From assembly GCA_965267185.1 (NCBI GenBank), contig OZ253937.1:3410001-3474000 (forward strand): a stretch of DNA of 64,000 nt, read 5' to 3'. Positions within the stretch are counted from its first letter, which is position 1. Every line of letters starts with the position of its first letter. The stretch is from G965267185 sp965267185 (GTDB lineage Bacteria > Pseudomonadota > Alphaproteobacteria > UBA6615). The position numbers and the translations under genes were made by a program. The notes below the pieces were generated by a model, which saw only the letters and a program-made list of their open reading frames with translations, was not told the origin of the DNA and searched no databases. This document shows, piece after piece, positions 52,864 to 62,760 of this stretch.

Positions 52864-54279
52864 ATGCTTCGCTTATTTCCATCAGCCGTCGTTGCCGCAT
52901 CGTTCCTTACTGTGGCGTTTTTTGCCACGGCGGCATATGCGCAGCCGGCCGTTGTCGGCGCCGATCAGCGCTCCGAACTGGCGTTGACCATCTATCAGGG
53001 CGGTTTCGCATTGGTTCACGATGTTCGACGGGCGAACTTGCTGGAAGGATCGGGAACGGTGGTGCTGTCCGATCTGAGCGACCGCCTGGACATCGGCACG
53101 GTCCGCGTGGCGGGTGAAGACATCCAAATCAACAGCTTTACGTTTGACCGCGATGTGTTGTCATCGGATGCGCTGCTACGCCGCTCGGTGGGCGAGACGG
53201 TCCGCGTGGTACGCGTGAACCCGGTGACTGGCGCCGAAACGTTCGAGGATGCCGAGGTGCTGGCGGTGGCGCCTGAACTCGTTCTGCGTATCGGCGACCG
53301 CATTGAAACGGCTTTCCCCGGCCGCATCGTGTTCGACGCGGTGCCGGCAGATTTACGAACGGCGCCAGGGATTGTCGCCAACCTGGCCGCACCGTCGGCT
53401 GGTGAGCGCGCGCTGTCATTGAGTTACCTGACCGACGGTGTAGGTTGGAAAACCAGCTATGTCGGGCGGCTGACCGCAGGTGGAGACCGTATGGAGCTGG
53501 TAGCGTGGGCTCTGGTCGATAACCAAACCAATACAGCCTATCCTGCAGCGAAGTTGTCCTTGATCGCCGGTCAGGTGAATCGCGCGGTGGTGCAACCGGT
53601 TCCCCGCGAGTTTTCCGCACGTGCCCTGCAGGCGGAAGCCGTCGCAGACGGGGTCTCGCTTAGTGCCGCCGGCCCCTATTACCAATATGCGTTGCCGCGA
53701 ACCTTCGACATTCAGCCCCGCCAGCAGACCCAAGTGGAATTGTTTCGCGGTGATGCCGTGCCGGTCGTCCGGTTGTTGCGTACCGAGGGGGCGCCAATCT
53801 ATTCGGCCGGACCGGCCGCGCGTTCGCAGCCGGTAACGGTACGGCTGACACTTGCCAACGAGGCGAGAAATGGTCTCGGTGTGCCGATGCCGGCCGGGCT
53901 GTTCTCGGCATTCGCGGAAGCCGATGGGCGTGAAATATTCCAAGGTGGTGCAACAGTTGGCGCAGTACCGGTCGGCGGTGAGATGGCCGTCGACATCGGC
54001 CAGGCCTTCGATATGACGTTCGAGCGGACAGTGTTGGCCTTCGATCGGCGGGGATCTCGTGGAGAAACCGTCGACACCACTCAGCAATTAAAACTCAGAA
54101 ACAGCGGCGACCGGCCTGCCCAAGTTGAAATCGTCGAAGCGTTTCGCGGCGAGTGGCAGATCATCCGGGAGACGGCGCGCCATGAGCAGGTATCGGCCTT
54201 TCAGGCGACGTGGCGGGTCACCGTACCGGCTGGCGGCGAGGCCATCGTGGAATACCGGGCACAGATCAATCAGCGCTAA
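52864..54279 (+). CDS. DUF4139 domain-containing exported protein
   Basis: A 471-residue protein with a signal peptide (residues 1-26, ending AYAQPA) and a beta-rich body. The central part VNPVTGAETFEDAEVL and the C-terminal DUF4139 region (YLTDGVGWKTSYVGRL, LALNNQTNTAYPAAKLSL-like, DMTFERTVLAFDRRG) match a family of unknown function that is sometimes called mucoidy inhibitor-like. No catalytic residues are apparent. It overlaps the convergent rmuC gene by four bases at the stop. Confidence 0.8.
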   Translation: MLRLFPSAVVAASFLTVAFFATAAYAQPAVVGADQRSELALTIYQGGFALVHDVRRANLLEGSGTVVLSDLSDRLDIGTVRVAGEDIQINSFTFDRDVLSSDALLRRSVGETVRVVRVNPVTGAETFEDAEVLAVAPELVLRIGDRIETAFPGRIVFDAVPADLRTAPGIVANLAAPSAGERALSLSYLTDGVGWKTSYVGRLTAGGDRMELVAWALVDNQTNTAYPAAKLSLIAGQVNRAVVQPVPREFSARALQAEAVADGVSLSAAGPYYQYALPRTFDIQPRQQTQVELFRGDAVPVVRLLRTEGAPIYSAGPAARSQPVTVRLTLANEARNGLGVPMPAGLFSAFAEADGREIFQGGATVGAVPVGGEMAVDIGQAFDMTFERTVLAFDRRGSRGETVDTTQQLKLRNSGDRPAQVEIVEAFRGEWQIIRETARHEQVSAFQATWRVTVPAGGEAIVEYRAQINQR

Positions 54280-55400
54280 CCGGTTTCGCGCAGCTTCGGG
54301 GTAGTCGAAAGTGGCGCCGCAGCACCTAGGAGCGGGGCTTCGTCAGTTGTAGGCCCCTCGATCTCAAGATCCTGAATGCGCTCGCCTCGCTTGGTAATTT
54401 TCTCCGTCGAGATGCGCACTTCGCGCATGTCTTCGCCGGCTTGATCGAAGTGGCGCTGGAGGTTGCCGACCCGCTTGTCGAGCCGCTGCACGTCGGTCAT
54501 TAGGGTCATCACTTCGCGCTGGATCAGGCCCGCCGCTTCTTTCATGCGCACGTCTTTCAAAACCGCGCGTACAGTGTTGAGGGTGGCCCACAAGGTGGTT
54601 GGGGAGACAATGAACACTTTTGCCCGGTAGGAGTCGTCGACCACACTGGCGAAATTGGCGTGAAGCTCGGCGTAGACGGCTTCCGACGGCAGAAACATCA
54701 ACGCCGCCTCGGCAGTTTCGCCGGGCAAAATGTATCGCTGGGCGATGTCGGTTACGTGCTTCATCACGTCGGTGGCAAACGCGCGCGTCGCCGCTTTGCG
54801 GGCCTCCTCGCTCGCCGCATCCTGCAACGCCCGGTACGATTCGAGCGGGAACTTGGCGTCGATAACGATCGGGCCCGGCGGTGACGGTAAATCGAGTAGG
54901 CAGTCGGCGCGCCGGCCGTTCCCGAGGGTTGCCTGAAACTGATAGCCGTTGGGCGGCAGCACGGCGGTGACAAGATCGTGCAACTGCACTTCGCCGAAGG
55001 CGCCGCGCGCCTGCTTGTTCGACAGGATGTCTTGCAGTCCCACCATCTGCGACGACAACTCGGTAATGTTCTGCTGCGCCGCGTCGATACGCACCAGCCG
55101 TTCCTTCAGTTCGTCGAGCGTTGTCTTCTGGGTGTTGCTGTTTTTTTCCAGGGTCTCGCTGACTCGGCTGGTGGTTTGGGCGAGCCGTTCGTCGAGGGAT
55201 TTGGCGAGGGCGCGTTCCTGGGCCTGCAGTTGCTGCGCCATCTGCGCCTGGGATGCGGCATGGAGCTCCGTCAGCTGCGTCAATCGCTCGGTCAGCGCTG
55301 CGACGTCGGAACTCTTATCGCGGCGCAGCATAGTTATCGCGGCGATTACCAAGAGAGCGGCAGCCGCAGCGACGATCACGGCGAGTAACAACGGATCCAT
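54276..55400 (-). CDS. rmuC: RmuC-family protein
   Basis: A 374-residue protein with one N-terminal membrane helix (residues 1-22) and a long coiled coil (about 30-130) rich in Gln and Ala. The RmuC domain (about 140-340) includes VIDAKFPLESYRAL and MFLPSEAVYAEL. RmuC limits inversions of short repeats and has been linked to nuclease-type activity. ATG 55400 is taken as the start because it puts the helix at the very N-terminus; the open frame extends to 55496. Confidence 0.9.
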   Translation of the reverse strand: MDPLLLAVIVAAAAALLVIAAITMLRRDKSSDVAALTERLTQLTELHAASQAQMAQQLQAQERALAKSLDERLAQTTSRVSETLEKNSNTQKTTLDELKERLVRIDAAQQNITELSSQMVGLQDILSNKQARGAFGEVQLHDLVTAVLPPNGYQFQATLGNGRRADCLLDLPSPPGPIVIDAKFPLESYRALQDAASEEARKAATRAFATDVMKHVTDIAQRYILPGETAEAALMFLPSEAVYAELHANFASVVDDSYRAKVFIVSPTTLWATLNTVRAVLKDVRMKEAAGLIQREVMTLMTDVQRLDKRVGNLQRHFDQAGEDMREVRISTEKITKRGERIQDLEIEGPTTDEAPLLGAAAPLSTTPKLRETG

Positions 55401-55537
55401 GACAAAGCCCTTTCTTTGGAACATTCTAGCAACGGTCGTGCCGAGTCGCCGGATATCTTGACGCGAGAGCGGTGAGAACATAGGTAATTGCGTCAACTCA
55501 ACGCCTTACACCGCTTATTTGAAAGACTGCGCTGCCG

Positions 55538-56056
55538 ATGGCACTGCTACCCATCATCTATGCGCCCGACCCGCGCCTTAAGATCAAATGCCGGCCCGTC
55601 GAAACAGTCGACCAGTCGGTACGTGATTTCATGCGCGATATGCTCGAGACCATGTATGCCGCGCCGGGCATCGGCCTGTCGGCGCCCCAGGTGGGCGACG
55701 ACCGCCGCATAATCGTGTGCGATGTGGCCCGCGAGGACGAAGATCCGCAGCCGATTCAGCTGGTCAATCCGGAAATTATCTCTTCGTCGGATGAAATCCG
55801 CACTGCCGAAGAAGGTTGTCTCAGCCTGCCCGAACATTTTGCCGAGGTCGATCGGCCGAGCGTGGTTCGGATCCGCTATCTCGATGAAAACGGCGAGACG
55901 CAGGAGATGGAAGCGGATGGGCTTCTGTCAGCTTGCGTGCAGCACGAGATGGACCATCTCGACGGAATTTTGTTTGTCGACTACCTGTCGCCGCTGAAGC
56001 GCAATATTATTCTGCGCAAGATGAAAAAGTTGAAGCGGCAGAAAGAGGCCGCCTGA
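55538..56056 (+). CDS. def: peptide deformylase
   Basis: Removes the formyl group from nascent proteins. The three family motifs are present: GIGLSAPQVG, EEGCLSLP with the metal-binding Cys, and QHEMDHLDG with the catalytic Glu and both His. Length is 172 residues. The start of fmt is 34 bases downstream and truA follows, giving the standard def-fmt-truA order. Confidence 0.97.
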   Translation: MALLPIIYAPDPRLKIKCRPVETVDQSVRDFMRDMLETMYAAPGIGLSAPQVGDDRRIIVCDVAREDEDPQPIQLVNPEIISSSDEIRTAEEGCLSLPEHFAEVDRPSVVRIRYLDENGETQEMEADGLLSACVQHEMDHLDGILFVDYLSPLKRNIILRKMKKLKRQKEAA

Positions 56057-56090
56057 ACGGCCAAGCCGTTCCTGTCTGGCGGCAAAACCT

Positions 56091-57005
56091 ATGCGTCTCG
56101 CATTCTTCGGTACCCCGGAGTTCTCGGTTCCGGCTCTGCAAGCGCTCGCCGAAGCGGGGCACGAGATCGTTTGCGTGTATACCCAGCCACCGCGGGCGGC
56201 GGGGCGTGGCGCGAAGGAGCGGCGCGCGCCGGTGCACGACGCAGCGGAACAGCTGGGGATCGAAGTGCGCACCCCGCAGACCTTAAAGGACGACGGCATT
56301 CAAGCGGCGTTCGCCGCGCTGGACCTCGATGCCGCGGTGGTGGTTGCCTACGGTCTCATATTGCCGAAGCCGATCCTCGACGCCCCGCGCCGAGGTTGCC
56401 TCAATATCCACGCCTCTCTGCTGCCCCGGTGGCGCGGCGCGGCGCCGATCCAGCGCGCGATCCTGGCCGGCGACCGCGAAACCGGCGTTACCATTATGTT
56501 GATGGATGAAGGCCTCGATACAGGCCCCATGTTGCTCGACGAAGCGGTGCCGATCGAAGCGTCGACGACAGCCGAAACACTGCACGACCAACTCTCGGCG
56601 CTGGGCGCACGTCTTATTGTCGAAGCCTTGGACGGTCTGGAGGCTGGCCAGCTCTCCCCGGCGGCGCAGCCCGAAGAGGGTGCGACTTATGCGGCCAAAC
56701 TCACCCGGGAAGAGGGGCAACTCGATTGGCGCCGAAGCGCGGTGGAGCTGGAACGTCAGGTGCGCGCGTTCTCACCGTGGCCGGGCGCCTGGTTCAATCA
56801 TGGAAACGACCGGCTCAAGGTTATGGCTGCCGAAGTCGCTGCGGGCTCGGGGACGCCGGGCACCGTGCTCGACGACCGGTTGACCGTCGCTTGCGGTAGC
56901 GGCGCGTTGCGGCTCTCGGTTGTGCAGCGCGAAGGCCGGGCGCCGACGGAGGCGGCGGCTTTGTTGCGCGGTTACCCTCTCGCGCCGGGTGCTACTCTCG
57001 CGTGA
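56091..57005 (+). CDS. fmt: methionyl-tRNA formyltransferase
   Basis: Adds the formyl group to initiator Met-tRNA from 10-formyl-THF. The 304-residue protein has the N-terminal FFGTPEFSVPALQAL, the active segment LNIHASLLPRWRGAAPIQRAI (named by its first residues only), and the C-terminal OB-type domain from about residue 205. Its TGA overlaps the GTG of truA. Confidence 0.96.
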   Translation: MRLAFFGTPEFSVPALQALAEAGHEIVCVYTQPPRAAGRGAKERRAPVHDAAEQLGIEVRTPQTLKDDGIQAAFAALDLDAAVVVAYGLILPKPILDAPRRGCLNIHASLLPRWRGAAPIQRAILAGDRETGVTIMLMDEGLDTGPMLLDEAVPIEASTTAETLHDQLSALGARLIVEALDGLEAGQLSPAAQPEEGATYAAKLTREEGQLDWRRSAVELERQVRAFSPWPGAWFNHGNDRLKVMAAEVAAGSGTPGTVLDDRLTVACGSGALRLSVVQREGRAPTEAAALLRGYPLAPGATLA

Positions 57006-57742
57006 CCCGTTACAAGCTAACCCTCGAGTATGACGGCACCCCGTTTGTCGGCTGGCAGCGCCAGGACAACGGTCCGTCCGTGCAAGCCGAAATAGAGGCG
57101 GCGGCTGAGGCCTTTTGCGGTGCGCCCGTAGCCGTATACGGCGCCGGCCGCACGGACGCTGGCGTGCACGCCACGGGACAGGTCGCGCATTGCGATATCG
57201 CGCGCGAGACCGATGCCGACACGGTGCGCGACGCGCTCAATCACTATCTCCGCAAGGTACCGGTCTCGATCCTAAGCGCCGAGCCGGTGGACGATGATTA
57301 TCACGCCCGGTTCTCGGCGGTCCGGCGGCACTATCTTTACCGGATCCTCAATCAACGGCCGCCGCCGGCGCTCGACCGCAACAAGGTATGGTGGGTGCCG
57401 TCCGCGCTCGAGGCCGAGGCGATGCACACAGCCGCGCAAACATTGGTCGGACATCACGATTTTTCATCGTTCCGGGCGGCGATGTGCCAGGCGAAATCGC
57501 CGGAAAAAACCCTCGACCGGCTCGATGTGGAACGCATCGGTGCCGAGATACGCATCACGGCTGTTGCGCGATCGTTCTTGCATCACCAAGTGCGCAACAT
57601 GGTGGGTACCTTGTCATGGGTCGGCTCGGGTAAATGGACGGCTGCGGATGTGCGAGCCGCGCTTGCCGCGCGCGATCGCTCCGCTGCCGGTCCGACGGCG
57701 CCGCCCGAGGGCCTCTACCTCACGCAAGTCGACTATCCATGA
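57002..57742 (+). CDS. truA: tRNA pseudouridine(38-40) synthase
   Basis: Modifies the anticodon stem-loop of many tRNAs. The 246 residues contain the active-site motif GAGRTDAGVHA, with the catalytic Asp, and RRHYLYRILN, SFLHHQVRNMVG and the Pro-rich C-terminus. The GTG start overlaps the fmt stop by four bases. The next gene starts on the truA stop (ATGA), so all are coupled. Confidence 0.96.
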   Translation: MTRYKLTLEYDGTPFVGWQRQDNGPSVQAEIEAAAEAFCGAPVAVYGAGRTDAGVHATGQVAHCDIARETDADTVRDALNHYLRKVPVSILSAEPVDDDYHARFSAVRRHYLYRILNQRPPPALDRNKVWWVPSALEAEAMHTAAQTLVGHHDFSSFRAAMCQAKSPEKTLDRLDVERIGAEIRITAVARSFLHHQVRNMVGTLSWVGSGKWTAADVRAALAARDRSAAGPTAPPEGLYLTQVDYP

Positions 57743-58947
57743 GCGAAACTGCTCGCCCTCGGGTCTCGCCGCTGATCCCGGCGATGCTTATCGCTGCGAG
57801 TTCGGCCAGCGTGTTGTCGACCGATTTGTACGCGCCGAGCCTGCCGCACCTGCCGGCATTGCTGTCGACCGATGCCTCGACGGTAACGCTCACCATGAGC
57901 CTCAATCTGGCGTCGTTCGCGATCGCTCAATTGATCCACGGACCGCTCGCGGACCGGTTCGGCCGGCGGCCTCTGTTCTTGTGGGGCATGGTTGCGTTTC
58001 TGGTAACGGCCGTGGCCGCGGCGTCGGCGCAATCGATCGAGCAGCTTATTTTTGCGCGCATCCTGATGGGAGTAGCGGCGAGCGTCGAAGCGGTGATCGC
58101 GCTTGCGGTGATCCGCGACCTTTACGACGAAATGGGCGCGGTACGCATTCTGGCGATCTATGGCATGGTGATCGCCATCGCGCCTGCCGTCGGTCCCGTC
58201 ATCGGCGGGTTTGTTTTCGTATGGGCCGGATGGCGGGCTAACTTTTACCTGTTGGCTGCCGTCATTGCGTTGGTGTTCTTGATGGCGTCGCGATGGCTGC
58301 CTGAGACCGCCGAACAGATCGACTATGGCGCCCTCAACGTAAGCCGCATCGCTAGAGGATATGGCGCGTTGCTCGCCAACCGCACGTTTATGGGCTTTTC
58401 ACTCGCTTTGGCGTTCGGCCTGATGGGCATATTTGCCTTTGTCACCGCTGCGCCGTTCGTGATGATCGATCGCCACAACATTCCTACGCAGTATTACGGA
58501 TTTTTCCAGATGGCGATCGTCGCTGCGTTTTTTATCGGCGCCATGATTGCAAACCAAGCCGTCGGCCGGATCGATGCGCGGCGTATTTGCGTTTTAGGCG
58601 TGGTTCTCACTTTGGTGGGCGGTGCGGCGTTGGTCGGGGCCGTCGCCATTACTGAAACCCCCTGGTCCATAACCGCCGGCGCGGCGCTGTTCGCGGCAGG
58701 GCTGGGACCCTTGTTCGCGGCGGGGCCGGTGTTGGCGATGGGGGCGGCGCGCGAAATCGGCGGCGGCGTGAGCGCGGCGATGATCGGTTCCTTGGAAATG
58801 GGCGGTGCGGCGCTGGGCGCACTTGCCGTTGGCATAGTGCCCGATGCTTCCGCCTGGCCGCTGGTTGGCACGATGGCAGGAAGCAGTGTGCTGATTTTGT
58901 TGGCTTTTTTGGCTGCCGGCTCGGGCGACTCCCGGCCTCAGGCTTAG
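57739..58947 (+). CDS. Bcr/CflA-family MFS exporter
   Basis: A 402-residue multidrug-type transporter of the major facilitator superfamily, with 12 hydrophobic segments. The conserved loop HGPLADRFGRRPLFLWGM is motif A of the family, and STDLYAPSLPHLP near the start is typical of Bcr-like proteins. ATG 57739 overlaps the truA stop. A longer frame from 57634 only reads through truA and is rejected. Confidence 0.92.
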   Translation: MSETARPRVSPLIPAMLIAASSASVLSTDLYAPSLPHLPALLSTDASTVTLTMSLNLASFAIAQLIHGPLADRFGRRPLFLWGMVAFLVTAVAAASAQSIEQLIFARILMGVAASVEAVIALAVIRDLYDEMGAVRILAIYGMVIAIAPAVGPVIGGFVFVWAGWRANFYLLAAVIALVFLMASRWLPETAEQIDYGALNVSRIARGYGALLANRTFMGFSLALAFGLMGIFAFVTAAPFVMIDRHNIPTQYYGFFQMAIVAAFFIGAMIANQAVGRIDARRICVLGVVLTLVGGAALVGAVAITETPWSITAGAALFAAGLGPLFAAGPVLAMGAAREIGGGVSAAMIGSLEMGGAALGALAVGIVPDASAWPLVGTMAGSSVLILLAFLAAGSGDSRPQA

Positions 58948-58969
58948 CGACTGGCGGTGCGGAACCGCA

Positions 58970-59578
58970 TTAGGCGTTTCCGATGAGCATTTGGCTGAAG
59001 ATCGAAATTACCACGCTGATGACAAGTTCGATGGCGACGACGAAAGCTGCAGCAGGACCCGACACCTCGAGCGCTGTGCGCGCGATAAACCAGGAGTAGA
59101 CCAAAGTTGCGATATGGGCGGCGATGAGAAACACCGTCTCCAAGCCCGGATCTTCGGCCCCGCTCGACACAAAAAAAGCGGTGGCAGGCAAAATGATCGC
59201 GACCTGGATAACTTGCGACCAGTTGCGCGCGACGATGAACGCTGTGTACTGACCGCTACGTCCCATACCGTCGGCGAAGTAGATCATGAAAAGCGGGAAA
59301 ACCACCCACTGATAGACATAATCGATGGCAAACACGGCAGCGATACGGCCCCCGCCGGCCGAGGCGACGAGGTCGGGGTTCTCGGTCAGAAAGAGCGCCC
59401 GCAAAACAATAAGGCCGGGAAGTGCCACCAGCGCGGCGTAAAACGATTTCCAGAAACCGTTGACTGTTGAATCGAGATACTGAACAGCGTCGCGGTCGAA
59501 CAGCAAGAGTCGCCAGGCGCTATAAATTCCAATCGCGAGTTCGCGGCCGCTGATCACAGCAGGCAACAAAGCTGGCAA
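58970..59578 (-). CDS. membrane protein of unknown function, directly after dapE
   Basis: A 202-residue protein with about five hydrophobic segments. No known motif is visible. The frame is the same as dapE and begins one codon after its TGA; the first possible start is TTG 59578, with no ribosome site. Translation could depend on termination-reinitiation or stop readthrough from dapE. It converges on the MFS exporter gene. Confidence 0.6.
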   Translation of the reverse strand: MPALLPAVISGRELAIGIYSAWRLLLFDRDAVQYLDSTVNGFWKSFYAALVALPGLIVLRALFLTENPDLVASAGGGRIAAVFAIDYVYQWVVFPLFMIYFADGMGRSGQYTAFIVARNWSQVIQVAIILPATAFFVSSGAEDPGLETVFLIAAHIATLVYSWFIARTALEVSGPAAAFVVAIELVISVVISIFSQMLIGNA

Positions 59579-59581
59579 CGC

Positions 59582-60778
59582 TCAGGCGGCGGCAAAATAC
59601 TTCTCCAAGATCACCCGGTAGATCTCGCTCAACGTTTCGATATCGGCACAGGCCACGTTCTCGTTTGCCTGATGCATGGTTTGCCCCACCAGGCCGAACT
59701 CCGCCACGGGACAGTGGTTTTTGATGAAACGGGCATCAGATGTGCCGCCGGTTGTACTCAGCTCCGGGGTGCGTCCGGTCACCTCCTCGACGGCGGACAC
59801 CAGAAGGTCGCTCAGCGGACCCGGCGGCGTTAAGAAACTCTCGCCGGTGACGTGAATGTCGAGATCGTAGCGCGCGGTTCCGTCGCCCAGCGCCGACGAA
59901 AATGTCGTGTGCAACCACTCGGTCAGGCTGGTGGACGTGTGATGGTCGTTGAAGCGGATGTTGAAACGCGCCGTCGCCGAGGCGGGGATTACGTTGGTCG
60001 CCGGGTTGCCCACGTCGACGGTGGATATTTGTAGCGTCGATGGTTGAAAGTGGTCGGAGCCCTTATCGAGCGGTTTCGCCGTCAAGGCCCGCAGCATGTC
60101 GAGCAGCCGGTGGACCGGATTGTCGGCCAGATGGGGGTAGGCGGTGTGGCCTTGGGTTCCGTGCACTGTCAGCGTGCCAACCATGCTGCCGCGCCGGCCG
60201 ATCTTGATCATGTCGCCCAGTTCGGCAGGGTTGGTCGGCTCGCCGACCACGCAGGCGTCGATGGTTTCGTTGCGTTCGGCAAGCCAATCGAGAACCTTGC
60301 GGGTGCCGTTGATCGCCGGTCCCTCTTCGTCGCCGGTAATCAGCAAACTGATCGAGCCCGGGTGTGTCCAGTTGGACGGAGCGCCATGGGCTTCGCAATA
60401 GCGTGCGACAGCACCGACGAATGCAGCGATCGCGCTTTTCATGTCGGCCGCACCGCGGCCGAACAGCGCGCCATCGACGATGTCGCCCGCGAACGGGTCG
60501 CGATCCCAATTCCCGGTATCGCCGGTGGGCACCACGTCGGTGTGCCCGGCGAAGCAAAAATTGGGTGCTTTGGTGCCCAGCCGCGCATAGAGATTGGTGA
60601 CGTCGTCGGCGCCCGGCTCGGAGAACGTCATGACATGACACTCGAAGCCCAACGGCTCGAGTGCCTCACGCAACACCGTGAGCGCGCCGGCGTCGACGGG
60701 GGTGACGCTGGCGCACCGGATTAATGCTTGCGCGAGTGCGACAGGCTCGACGGCAGGCGTCTGTTGTTGGGCGGTCAT
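59582..60778 (-). CDS. dapE: succinyl-diaminopimelate desuccinylase
   Basis: Removes succinate from N-succinyl-LL-diaminopimelate in lysine and peptidoglycan precursor synthesis. The 398-residue M20 metallopeptidase has FAGHTDVVPTGD (zinc His and catalytic Asp), LFGRGAADMKSAIAAFV, TGDEEGPAINGT with the active Glu pair, and the C-terminal metal His in GLVGQTMHQANENV. It is 22 bases downstream of dapD in the same operon. Confidence 0.97.
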   Translation of the reverse strand: MTAQQQTPAVEPVALAQALIRCASVTPVDAGALTVLREALEPLGFECHVMTFSEPGADDVTNLYARLGTKAPNFCFAGHTDVVPTGDTGNWDRDPFAGDIVDGALFGRGAADMKSAIAAFVGAVARYCEAHGAPSNWTHPGSISLLITGDEEGPAINGTRKVLDWLAERNETIDACVVGEPTNPAELGDMIKIGRRGSMVGTLTVHGTQGHTAYPHLADNPVHRLLDMLRALTAKPLDKGSDHFQPSTLQISTVDVGNPATNVIPASATARFNIRFNDHHTSTSLTEWLHTTFSSALGDGTARYDLDIHVTGESFLTPPGPLSDLLVSAVEEVTGRTPELSTTGGTSDARFIKNHCPVAEFGLVGQTMHQANENVACADIETLSEIYRVILEKYFAAA

Positions 60779-60800
60779 ACGGGCGGTCCGCTGGGCACGG

Positions 60801-61646
60801 TTAGTCGCGCAAGAGCTCGTTAATCGATGTTTTGGACCGGGTTTGCTCGTCGACCCGTTTAACGATCACCGCGCAGTATAGGTTTGGCCCCGGTGAACCA
60901 TCCGGCAGCGGCCGGCCCGGGAGCGTTCCCGGCACAACCACCGAATAGGCCGGTACGCGGCCCATCGTTACCTCGCCGCTTTCACGGTCGACGATCTTGG
61001 TCGACGCGCCAATGTAAACGCCCATCGACAGCACCGCGCCCTGCTCGACGACAACGCCTTCGGCGACTTCTGAACGGGCGCCGATAAAACAATCGTCCTC
61101 GATGATCACCGGACCGGCCTGGAGGGGTTCGAGGACGCCACCGATCCCCGCGCCGCCGGACAAGTGAACGTTCTTGCCGATTTGCGCACAGCTGCCGACC
61201 GTCGCCCAGGTGTCGACCATGGTGCCGCTATCGACGTAAGCGCCGAGGTTGACGAAGCTGGGCATCAAAACGACGCCGGGTGCGACGTAGGCCGACCGGC
61301 GCACCACGCAGTTGGGTACGGCACGAAATCCGGCGTCGCGGAATTCCGCGTCGCCCCAGCCCGCGAACTTGGACGGCACCTTGTCCCACCAGGCTGTGTT
61401 TTGGCCCGGACCACCGCCGATGGTCGTCATATCGTTGAGCCGGAACGACAGCAGAACTGCTTTTTTGAGCCATTCGTTGACGACCCATTCGCTGCCTGTT
61501 TTTTCGGCAACCCGGGCTTCGCCCCGGTCGAGCAGGTCGAGGGCACTTTCGACGGCGTCGCGCGCCGCACCCGTTGTGCCCAGACCGATTGCTTCACGGT
61601 CTTCCCACGCGGCCTCGACCGCTGCCTGTAAATCACTTGTCGTCAT
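60801..61646 (-). CDS. dapD: tetrahydrodipicolinate N-succinyltransferase
   Basis: Adds succinyl from succinyl-CoA to tetrahydrodipicolinate, the step before the aminotransferase and dapE. The 281-residue protein has an N-terminal helical domain and a left-handed beta-helix with hexapeptide repeats (VLMPSFVNLGAYVDSGTMVD, continuing to IIEDDCFIGARSEVAEGVVV). It is the second gene of a leftward group headed by the nucleotidase. Confidence 0.97.
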   Translation of the reverse strand: MTTSDLQAAVEAAWEDREAIGLGTTGAARDAVESALDLLDRGEARVAEKTGSEWVVNEWLKKAVLLSFRLNDMTTIGGGPGQNTAWWDKVPSKFAGWGDAEFRDAGFRAVPNCVVRRSAYVAPGVVLMPSFVNLGAYVDSGTMVDTWATVGSCAQIGKNVHLSGGAGIGGVLEPLQAGPVIIEDDCFIGARSEVAEGVVVEQGAVLSMGVYIGASTKIVDRESGEVTMGRVPAYSVVVPGTLPGRPLPDGSPGPNLYCAVIVKRVDEQTRSKTSINELLRD

Positions 61647-61745
61647 GTTGTCCTCGCCGGGTCGCGCTAGGTTTGTGGCACAGCCACATGCTGGTTCGGA
61701 AAATGGCGCTCGGGAGGGGCCGCTGTCAACGGTTGGCGGCTATAG

Positions 61746-62429
61746 CTATGCGGCCGTTAGCGATTCCAGCCAGTCGACCAAGTTGCTTATCTTGTGGTGC
61801 ACATAGTCGCTGGCGTTGCTCGGCATCGACCAGGACGGCGCGGGTGTGTCCTCGTCATGGATCCACACCGTCGTCATGCCCAGTGCTGCTGCCGGCTCCA
61901 GATTGTGGGCCATGTCCTCAACCATAACGGCGCGATTGGGCGTGATGCGATGCCGCTCGATCAGCGTCTGATAGGGTTCCGGATTGGGCTTGGGTTGCCA
62001 GGAGGCAGCCGCCACGTCGAACACGCCGTCGAATTGGTGATCGATACCAAGCCGGCCGAGCACCCGTTCCGCGTGCTTGGTCGACGCGTTGGTGTAGACG
62101 ACTTTACGGCCCGGCAAGGCGTCCAGCGCGTCGGCGAGCCGTGGGCTCGGTTCGACTTGGCTGTAATCGACTTCATGGACGAAGTCCAAAAAGGAGCCCG
62201 GGTCTACGGCGTATTTTTCCATCAGGCCGCGCAGTGTCGTTCCGTGGTTCTTGAAAAGCTGTTTTTGAACGATCAGCGCTTCGCTCGCAGCGACCCCAAG
62301 CACACCGGCAACAAACTGGGTCATGCGAGCTGACACGTCCGCCATCAGCCCGCTCGAGGCAGGGTAGAGAGTGTTATCCAGGTCGAACACCCAGCACTCT
62401 GAATCACGTAGGGGGACCGATTGATTCAT
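61746..62429 (-). CDS. HAD-family pyrimidine 5'-nucleotidase
   Basis: A 227-residue phosphatase of the HAD superfamily, SDT1/PpH-type. Motif I is DLDNTLYPAS with the catalytic Asp pair, motif II lies in VVYTNAS, and the C-terminal motif is MVEDMAHNLEPAAALG. In alphaproteobacteria this gene regularly stands next to dapD. A 99-base gap separates it from dapD. Confidence 0.9.
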   Translation of the reverse strand: MNQSVPLRDSECWVFDLDNTLYPASSGLMADVSARMTQFVAGVLGVAASEALIVQKQLFKNHGTTLRGLMEKYAVDPGSFLDFVHEVDYSQVEPSPRLADALDALPGRKVVYTNASTKHAERVLGRLGIDHQFDGVFDVAAASWQPKPNPEPYQTLIERHRITPNRAVMVEDMAHNLEPAAALGMTTVWIHDEDTPAPSWSMPSNASDYVHHKISNLVDWLESLTAA

Positions 62430-62760
62430 GCGCTCGAAAACCAGGATTGCCGCGGGTCTTGGCCGAAATTACAGACAATTCGAACTAAGACTTCGTTAAC
62501 CGCACCAACCTTAACATAAGGCGTCGGCCACGGGTGTGCGCTGCGTCGTAATACGTCCGCAAAAGGCAACAGAAACGGAAATAATATCATGGGGTTAGGC
62601 CAATCCCCAGCAATCGCGATTGCGGGCAAATTTCCGATTAACCATGATGTTCTGGGTGTCGAGCACGCCCGATTCGCTGAGATGTTGCCGGACGGCCGGA
62701 ATATATCTCAATTTTCTATGCCTAATATCCCCAGTTTATTTATGTCACGGTAGCGATTCG
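62430..62760. other. intergenic region with divergent promoters, no gene seen
   Basis: This 331-base gap lies between the leftward nucleotidase operon and the rightward sensor gene. I found no convincing small gene or RNA. A tiny frame at 62719-62754 (11 codons) is the only start near the sensor gene and looks random. Promoters for both sides must be here but are not resolved. Confidence 0.5.

Noticed and set aside
57634..57738. Longer N-terminus for the MFS exporter
   Set aside because: It overlaps truA in another frame; ATG 57739 on the truA stop is the natural coupled start.
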